Origin: Paracoccus denitrificans
GTDB taxonomy: Bacteria; Pseudomonadota; Alphaproteobacteria; Rhodobacterales; Rhodobacteraceae
DNA: 36,624 bases
NCBI RefSeq assembly: GCF_900100045.1
Contig: NZ_FNEA01000036.1
Span: forward strand, 1-36,624
Direction: 5' to 3'
The position numbers and the translations under genes are program-made. Shown here piece after piece: positions 31,445 to 36,624 of the stretch. The notes beneath the pieces are model-generated. The model ran no database searches and was not told where the DNA came from. It worked only from the letters and a program-made list of their open reading frames with translations. Within the stretch, counting starts at the first letter, position 1. The number at the start of each line of letters is the position of its first letter.

Positions 31445-32607
31445 CTTTCTCCTGCGTTCTCGAAGACCAAGTCTCTGCCGACAAGAATCCTGACCGGGAA
31501 TCCGGGCCGGATGGTCAGCGTGGGGGCGACCAGCAGCTGGCGCTGGACGATCTGCTGGCCGGCCTGGTCGACGGTATCCTGGGCGCCGTCGCGGATGGCG
31601 CGGACCAGCCGGTCGTCGTCGTCACCGGCGGTGAGTTCGGTGCCGACCGCCAGCAGCGTCGACAGCCCGGCCGCCTTTATCAGCTCTCCCCAATGGTAAT
31701 CGACCCCGTCCTCGAGCCCGGCATAGCCGCTGGCATCGGCGCCCGGCAGGCGCTCCAGCACCAGCGAGCGGCCATCGGGAAAGATCAGCCTGTTCCAGAC
31801 GAGCAGCACCCGGCGCTGGCCGAATGTGACACTGGCATCGTATTCGCCGATGACGCGGGTGCCCTGCGGGATCAGCAGGATCGAGCCGGTAGGGCTGTCG
31901 TAGACCGGCTGCGTCACCTGGGCGATGATCTGGCCGGGCAGATCGGAGCGGATGCCGGTGATCAGCGCCGCCGGGATCACCGATCCGGCCTGCAGCAGAT
32001 AGGGTGAGGCAGGAGCTTCGACACGATCCGGGGCAACGGTGATGCGATCTGCGGCGCCGCCCAGGAACGCCGCATGCCGGTCCTGCGTGGCTGCGGCGCC
32101 GGGCTGTCCCATGGTGCCAAGCGCGCCTGGGGTCTGACCGGCTGGCCCTGCGCCCATGTCCGACCCGCCCGCAGACCGTGGCCCACCCTGAAAGAACACG
32201 CCGCTGAGCCTTGCCGCCTCTTCTTCCGCCAGCCGCTGCTGCTCCGCCGCATCCATGGCGGGTGCGGTGACGGTGGGCGTGCCGGGCGCGGGCACCGGCT
32301 CACCACGATTGCGCGCATTGAGGATCGGCTTGCCGAGATCCCCGGGCAGCGCCGGGCCGAGGACGGGACCGGCATAGTCGCGCGGCAGTTCCGCCAGCCC
32401 GTCGGCGGTGGCGCGGTTTTCGGTGGAGAACAGTTCCTCGCCGCCGCGCTCGACGTCGCGGGTTTGCAGGGCAAAGATCAGCGCCGCCCCGATGCCGAGT
32501 GCGGCGATCCCACCGAGGCCCGCCAGCACCTTGCGCGACAACCGGGTGACACGGGGCGGCTCTGCCCGCAGGCGCAGCGGCGCGGCGGCGGTGTCCCTGT
32601 CGCTCAT
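31441..32607 (-). CDS. trbI: Conjugal transfer protein TrbI (VirB10-like)
   Basis: This protein bridges inner and outer membranes in the mating-pair channel. It has 388 residues: a short cytoplasmic N terminus, one membrane segment at about residues 28-48 (LAGLGGIAALGIGAALIFAL), a low-complexity periplasmic linker rich in Pro, Gly and Ala, and the C-terminal VirB10 beta-barrel domain (LQAGSVIPAALITGIRSDLP, IPQGTRVIGEYD, LIFPDGRSL, TLTIRPGFPVRILV). The start at 32607 shares one base with the trbG stop. A longer frame going upstream reads through trbG and is rejected. Confidence 0.95.
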   Translation of the reverse strand: MSDRDTAAAPLRLRAEPPRVTRLSRKVLAGLGGIAALGIGAALIFALQTRDVERGGEELFSTENRATADGLAELPRDYAGPVLGPALPGDLGKPILNARNRGEPVPAPGTPTVTAPAMDAAEQQRLAEEEAARLSGVFFQGGPRSAGGSDMGAGPAGQTPGALGTMGQPGAAATQDRHAAFLGGAADRITVAPDRVEAPASPYLLQAGSVIPAALITGIRSDLPGQIIAQVTQPVYDSPTGSILLIPQGTRVIGEYDASVTFGQRRVLLVWNRLIFPDGRSLVLERLPGADASGYAGLEDGVDYHWGELIKAAGLSTLLAVGTELTAGDDDDRLVRAIRDGAQDTVDQAGQQIVQRQLLVAPTLTIRPGFPVRILVGRDLVFENAGER

Positions 32608-33650
32608 CAGGACGATCCTTTCGTCGGCGCACGGGTCGGCTGGATGGCCGCCCGTGTCTGTTCCATACGGATAATCCTGACCACCTGCTGGCGTTTTCCC
32701 GAGCCGAGGCGCAGTTCGGCCACGCCGAAGAGCCGGTCCACGATCAGCACATTGCCGTGGACACGGCTGTTGACGATCTCGGGGGCGCCGTCCGGGCCGA
32801 TGACAAAGAGGGGCGGCATCTCGCCCTGGGCGATGCCGGGCGGGAAGACCACATGGACCCGGCGGCCGTCGTCGAAGACCGAGACCGGGCGCCAGGGCGG
32901 GCTCGCGCCTAGGACCTGCAAGCCGTAGCGATGGTTGCGCGCAGCCTTCCCCGGAATCACCGGCGCGGCAGGAGCCGCGCGACGCTGTGCGGCCGCAGAC
33001 GCGCTTTCCGGATAATGCCACGACACCGCCGGCATCCAGGTTTCTTCGTCGGCGCGCAATTCCAGCATGTAGCGGCGCCGGTCGGTGGCGATGACCAGAT
33101 TGGTGCTGATCTCGGGCCGGGTCGGCTTGACCAGCACATGCACGCGGCGGGACGCGCCGCTGCCGCTCTCCGTATCGCCGATGATCCAGCGGGCGGTGTC
33201 GCCTGCGGCGATGGGACCGGTGCTGGTCAGGCGCTCGCCCGGCTCCAGCGCGATATCGGTGATCTGCCCCGGCGCCGCATAGATCTGATAGAGCGCGCCT
33301 TCGCTCCACGGATAGACCTGGATGGCGTTGTAATAGCCCTCCCGGCGCGGCTCCACCCGGGCGGCGAGGTTGGCGTTCGTAACCTGGCCTGCCGGGCTTT
33401 CCGCTGCATTCCCACCCTTCGCCGGGGTCCAGTCCGGCGGCACATGCAGCGGTTCCGGAGCCGGATCGGCAACGGCGGCGGGCGGCGATGGCAATGGCGG
33501 CACGTGGTCGTCATAGCTGAACTGTGGCGTTTTGGTCGTGGCGCAGCCGGCGAGTGTGGTCATCGCGAGTACCACGACAGGAAGGATTGCGGATTTGCTC
33601 AGCGATCCCGTCCTGTCGCCAACCAATCGTTCGAAGCGAATTGCGGTCAT
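32607..33650 (-). CDS. trbG: Conjugal transfer protein TrbG (VirB9-like)
   Basis: This is an outer-membrane core component with 347 residues. The signal peptide ends in a lipobox-like LAGC (LPVVVLAMTTLAGCATT), so this copy is probably a lipoprotein. After a Pro-rich linker comes the VirB9 domain: YNAIQVYPWSEGALYQIYAAPGQ, then LVKPTRPEISTNLVIATDRR and RYMLELRA, with VFPPGIAQGEMPPLFVIG and VHGNVLIVDRLFGVAELR at the end. ATG 33650 overlaps the trbF stop by four bases. An in-frame start at 33671 would lie deeper in trbF and has no better ribosome site. Confidence 0.95.
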   Translation of the reverse strand: MTAIRFERLVGDRTGSLSKSAILPVVVLAMTTLAGCATTKTPQFSYDDHVPPLPSPPAAVADPAPEPLHVPPDWTPAKGGNAAESPAGQVTNANLAARVEPRREGYYNAIQVYPWSEGALYQIYAAPGQITDIALEPGERLTSTGPIAAGDTARWIIGDTESGSGASRRVHVLVKPTRPEISTNLVIATDRRRYMLELRADEETWMPAVSWHYPESASAAAQRRAAPAAPVIPGKAARNHRYGLQVLGASPPWRPVSVFDDGRRVHVVFPPGIAQGEMPPLFVIGPDGAPEIVNSRVHGNVLIVDRLFGVAELRLGSGKRQQVVRIIRMEQTRAAIQPTRAPTKGSS

Positions 33651-34336
33651 TGGCTCATCTCCCGCGACCATGAGATCGCATTGACGTAGATGCCGAGCGG
33701 ATTGGCGCGCAGGGCCTCGGCGGTGCGGGGTGTCTGGATGCCGATAGTCAGGATCGCGGTCCAGCGTTCGGTCGTAGACAACTGGCCGTTCTCGTAGCGC
33801 TTTTCCGTCCAGGCGACCCGGAAGCTGTCCGGCGAGGCGCGGATGACCGAGGAGACCTCGACCGAGATCTGCCGCTCGCCCAGCTTCGAGAAGGGATCGT
33901 TGCCGCGGGCATGGTCGTTCAGCGCCGCGGCGCCGCGATCGGTGGTCCAGTCATAGGCCTGGAGCCAGTTCTGGCGCAGGATGACCGGATCGGCCGGGAT
34001 AGACCGGACCTGCTCGATGAAACGGCCGAGATGCCAGGCGATCTGCGGATCGGTCGGGCGGTAATCCGCCGTGGCGGCGGCCACGGTCTGCGCCTGCCCC
34101 AGATCGTCGACCTGCACCACCCAAGGTACGACAGTGCCACGCGCCGATTGCCAGACCAGCGCCCCGGCAAAGCCGGCGGCCAGGAACAGGCAGGCGAAGG
34201 CCATCAGCCGCCAGTTCCTGGCCTGCACCCGGGCCGAGCCGATGCGCTCGTCCCAGACCTGCGCCGCCTTCTGATAGGGCGTCTCGGGTTCGGGTGTCTC
34301 GCCGTAATGGGTGGTCGAGCGTCTGAAGGGGTTCAT
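33647..34336 (-). CDS. trbF: Conjugal transfer protein TrbF (VirB8-like)
   Basis: This inner-membrane, periplasm-facing assembly factor has 229 residues. A cytoplasmic N terminus with NPFRRSTTHYGETPEPETPY is followed by a single membrane segment (about residues 44-62) and the VirB8 fold with VPWVVQVDDLGQ, IAWHLGRFIEQVRSIP and AWTEKRYENGQL. The start overlaps the trbL stop by four bases. Order and sequence are those of RP4-type and Ti-plasmid trb operons. Confidence 0.95.
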   Translation of the reverse strand: MNPFRRSTTHYGETPEPETPYQKAAQVWDERIGSARVQARNWRLMAFACLFLAAGFAGALVWQSARGTVVPWVVQVDDLGQAQTVAAATADYRPTDPQIAWHLGRFIEQVRSIPADPVILRQNWLQAYDWTTDRGAAALNDHARGNDPFSKLGERQISVEVSSVIRASPDSFRVAWTEKRYENGQLSTTERWTAILTIGIQTPRTAEALRANPLGIYVNAISWSREMSQ

Positions 34337-35655
34337 GGCTTGTCGCTTTCGGAAAGGGAGACGGAGGCGCCGGGGCCGTGGCTGTCACTGGCGCGCACCG
34401 CATGGGCGGTGACGGTGGCGCCCCGGGCAAGGGACTGGCCGCGCAGGCGCTGCGCCCAGGCGGGCGCATTGCCGCTGGTTGGCGCCACACCGCCGACACC
34501 AGCGGCCGGGCCGCCGAGCGTTCCTTGCGTGGTCGATCCCCCGGTGCTGGTGAAGGCGGCTTTCACGCCGGCGTCGCGGCTGGCCTTGAGACTGGCCGCC
34601 GCCCGGCGCAGCGGGGTCATGGCGGCGATGCCGGCGCCTTTGCCGACACCGGCGGCCCCGGAGACGGCGCCGCCGATCCCGGACTGTCCGGCCGAGTTCA
34701 GCGTATAGGCGGCGGAGGCGGCCCCCGCCGTCGCGGCCCCGCCCCGCGCGGTGGCAGCGACGCCCTTGGCGCCGAGCACCGCAGCGCCGCCGGCGGCCAG
34801 TGCCGCGCCGCCCACGGCCAGTCCTGTCCCCGCAACGGCCCCGGCGCCAAGCTGCGGACCGCCGGAAACCAAGCCGGTGGCGATACCGGGCCCGAAGATA
34901 CCGAGGCCCAAGAGCGACAGCGCCGCGAGTACGATGGCCATGGCGTCGTCCACGGTCGGCGCGACACCGCCGAAGCCGGTGGTGAACTGCGAAAACAAGG
35001 TGCTGCCGATGCCGATGATGACGGCTAGCACGAGAACCTTGATACCGCTGGAGACGACATTGCCCAGCACGCGCTCGGCCATGAAGGCGGTCTTGCCGAA
35101 AAGCCCGAAGGGGATCAGCACGAAGCCCGCGAGCGTGGTCAGCTTGAACTCGATCAGGGTGACGAAGAGCTGCACGGCGAGGATGAAGAAGGCGAGGATC
35201 ACCAGCGCCCAGGCGAAGAACAGGCAGAGGATCTGGATCAGGTTCTCGAACACCGCGACCCAGCCCATCAGGTCGGAGATGGATTCCAGGAGCGGCCGTC
35301 CGGCATCGAGCCCGGTCTGGGCGACGCGGCCGGGGCGCATGAGATCGGCGGCGGTGAAGCCGGTGCCGGAGGCCATGAGCCCGAGACCGGCGAAACTGTC
35401 GAAGACGATGCGCGCGAGACTGTTCCAGTTGGTGATCAGCCAGGCGAAGACGCCGACGAAGATGGTCTTCTTCACCAGCCGGGCCAGAATATCGTCCTCG
35501 GCGCCCCAGGCCCAGAACAGGGCGGCCAGCGTCACGTCGATGACGATCAGCGTGGTGGCGATGAAGGCGACCTCGCCGCCCAGAAGACCGAAGCCGCTGT
35601 CGATATAGCTGGTGAAGACCGCCAGGAAATTGTCGATGACGCCGGATCCGCCCAT
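34333..35655 (-). CDS. trbL: Conjugal transfer protein TrbL (VirB6-like)
   Basis: This polytopic inner-membrane channel component has 440 residues. About six membrane segments fill residues 10-290 (including FIATTLIVIDVTLAALFWAW and FVLIPFGLFGKTAFMAERVLG). The C-terminal third is a low-complexity Ala/Gly/Thr tail, usual for TrbL. I chose ATG 35655 (MGGSGVIDNFL), preceded by GAGGAATAGCAGGAAC; the frame is open further upstream but that part overlaps trbK. Confidence 0.93.
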   Translation of the reverse strand: MGGSGVIDNFLAVFTSYIDSGFGLLGGEVAFIATTLIVIDVTLAALFWAWGAEDDILARLVKKTIFVGVFAWLITNWNSLARIVFDSFAGLGLMASGTGFTAADLMRPGRVAQTGLDAGRPLLESISDLMGWVAVFENLIQILCLFFAWALVILAFFILAVQLFVTLIEFKLTTLAGFVLIPFGLFGKTAFMAERVLGNVVSSGIKVLVLAVIIGIGSTLFSQFTTGFGGVAPTVDDAMAIVLAALSLLGLGIFGPGIATGLVSGGPQLGAGAVAGTGLAVGGAALAAGGAAVLGAKGVAATARGGAATAGAASAAYTLNSAGQSGIGGAVSGAAGVGKGAGIAAMTPLRRAAASLKASRDAGVKAAFTSTGGSTTQGTLGGPAAGVGGVAPTSGNAPAWAQRLRGQSLARGATVTAHAVRASDSHGPGASVSLSESDKP

Positions 35656-35662
35656 GTTCCTG

Positions 35663-35950
35663 CTATTCCTCGCTGCTCGAGGTTGCGGCCGATTGCGCCG
35701 GCGTCCGGCCGAGAAACCGGTCGCGGGTCTCGGCCCAGATGCGCAGGCACTCGGCATCTTCCGCCGCAGCCGCGCCCATCCGCTGGCAGCGGCGCTGCCC
35801 CTCGCGCAGCGGATCTTCCGGCTGCGATTGACTCTGCCGACCGGGCAGGGGCGGCAGATCGCCGGCCCGTTCCATGCGGATCAGCGTCACGGTCATGACG
35901 ATCGCCAGGAACAGGATGGCAATGAGCCGGACCATCGCCTTGCCCTCCAT
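35663..35950 (-). CDS. trbK-alt: Putative entry-exclusion protein TrbK-alt
   Basis: This is a 95-residue membrane-anchored protein. The N-terminal hydrophobic segment (MVRLIAILFLAIVMTVTLI) is followed by a periplasmic part with two cysteines in RRCQRMGAAAAEDAECLRIW and then ETRDRFLG, the pattern of the TrbK-alt family that sits between trbJ and trbL in alphaproteobacterial elements. In RP4, TrbK blocks uptake of the same plasmid; this role is assumed for TrbK-alt from position only. AGGAGG lies seven bases before ATG 35950. An internal ATG at 35935 is also possible. Confidence 0.85.
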   Translation of the reverse strand: MEGKAMVRLIAILFLAIVMTVTLIRMERAGDLPPLPGRQSQSQPEDPLREGQRRCQRMGAAAAEDAECLRIWAETRDRFLGRTPAQSAATSSSEE

Positions 35951-35970
35951 GATGGTGCCTCCTCGGGCTT

Positions 35971-36624
35971 TCAGTCGTTGAACATCCGGGCATTGCCGGG
36001 CTGGTAGCCGGCGCCGGGTGTCAGAAACCGTTCGCGCTGGATGCGGCCCTGTTCGGCCGCCGCCGAGCGCTCGGCCTCGCTCAGTGCCTCGGCCCGGCCG
36101 GTGGCGGCGAGGAGCGCGGTGAGGTCGGACAGTTGCTGCGATTGCAGGGCCAGCAACTGGTTGCCGGCCTGGCTGGCCTGCAAGGCGCCGTCAGCATTCT
36201 GGCTCTGCTCGACCAGCGCGGCCATCTCGGCCCGCTGCGCCTCGATGTTGTTGGTGACGCCGGACTGGACGCGCATGGCGTCCTGAAGCCCGCCCATGGT
36301 GTTGCTCCAGCGCGTCCGGGCATCGGCCAGCAGTTGCTGCTCGGATGTCGAGAGATCCGGCGTGCCGTATTCCCGCTCGAAAGCCTGATCGACCTCCTGC
36401 ACCTCGAAGGCGATGTTCTGGGCCTCGTCGAGCAACTGCTGGGTGCGGGTGACGTTCTGCTGCAATTGCTGCAGCGAGCTATGCGGCAGGCTGGCGAGAT
36501 CGCGGGCCTGGTTGATCAGCATCTGCGCCTCGTTCTGCAGCGAGGCGATCTGGTTGTTGATCTGCTCCAGCGACCTGGCGGCGGTCAGCAGGTTCTCGGC
36601 ATGGTTGGTCGGGTCGTAGACGAT
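35971..36624 (-). CDS. trbJ: Conjugal transfer protein TrbJ (VirB5-like), 5' part outside the window
   Basis: This is a periplasmic pilus-associated protein. The frame is open to the right edge, giving 217 residues without the signal peptide. The first visible residues, IVYDPTNHAENLLTAAR and LEQINNQIASLQNEAQ, are characteristic of TrbJ. The rest is a long helical, Gln- and Ala-rich coiled coil ending in GAGYQPGNARMFND. It lies 20 bases before trbK-alt. The upstream genes expected in such an operon (trbE, D, C, B) would lie beyond the edge. Confidence 0.93.
   Translation of the reverse strand: MVYDPTNHAENLLTAARSLEQINNQIASLQNEAQMLINQARDLASLPHSSLQQLQQNVTRTQQLLDEAQNIAFEVQEVDQAFEREYGTPDLSTSEQQLLADARTRWSNTMGGLQDAMRVQSGVTNNIEAQRAEMAALVEQSQNADGALQASQAGNQLLALQSQQLSDLTALLAATGRAEALSEAERSAAAEQGRIQRERFLTPGAGYQPGNARMFND

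Overview
The window is GC-rich DNA that reads like an alphaproteobacterium, most likely of the Rhodobacteraceae (Paracoccus-like) or a relative. The grounds are the codon use, the number of TRAP and tripartite tricarboxylate (TTT) carboxylate transporters, and an RP4-type trb conjugation operon carrying the alphaproteobacterial accessory genes trbK-alt and DUF2274. No rRNA, tRNA, CRISPR array, transposase or integrase is visible. The organism call is inference.

Layout. Positions 1-1372 are a worn left flank: a possible gene start running off the edge on the minus strand, the C-terminal half of a sensor histidine kinase that has lost its sensor and membrane part, and about 330 bases with nothing recognisable. 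Positions 1373-30211 are a large catabolic island. It starts with an IclR regulator, an acyl-CoA synthetase and a two-domain hot-dog (MaoC/FAS1-like) dehydratase on the minus strand. Divergent from these is a plus-strand run: aldehyde dehydrogenase, CaiB/BaiF CoA-transferase, thiolase, a 3-hydroxyacyl-CoA dehydrogenase/enoyl-CoA hydratase fusion, a long acyl-CoA dehydrogenase, a TctB-TctA-TctC transporter and a PaaI-like thioesterase. Next come a lone TRAP solute-binding protein, a metallo-beta-lactamase-fold lactonase-like hydrolase, a cupin, a 3-hydroxyisobutyrate-dehydrogenase-like enzyme and a carboxymuconolactone-decarboxylase-like protein. A minus-strand operon follows (iron-ADH-like protein, aldehyde dehydrogenase, zinc alcohol dehydrogenase, crotonase, small ORF), then a complete TRAP transporter (dctPQM) and a GntR regulator.

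Positions 30244-36624 hold a LysR regulator convergent with the distal part of a trb operon on the minus strand (trbJ, trbK-alt, trbL, trbF, trbG, trbI, DUF2274). TrbJ runs off the right edge. The catabolic island is therefore probably cargo on a conjugative plasmid or integrative conjugative element.

How it fits together. Two carboxylate uptake systems would bring in an organic acid. Alcohol and aldehyde dehydrogenases would oxidise alcohol or aldehyde forms to the acid, the acyl-CoA synthetase or CoA-transferase would activate it, and dehydrogenase, hydratase, 3-hydroxyacyl-CoA dehydrogenase and thiolase would complete a beta-oxidation spiral. The lactonase-like hydrolase, cupin, HIBADH-like and CMD-like proteins suggest a ring-derived, lactone or branched intermediate. 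The substrate cannot be named from sequence. The most interesting non-coding signal is an 18-bp palindrome, approximately AWATCAT-NTAN-ATGATWT. It occurs in four separate intergenic regions of the island, with a weaker fifth copy before the IclR gene. In two cases it overlaps a TTGACA -35 box, which points to a dedicated regulon under a repressor encoded in the island.
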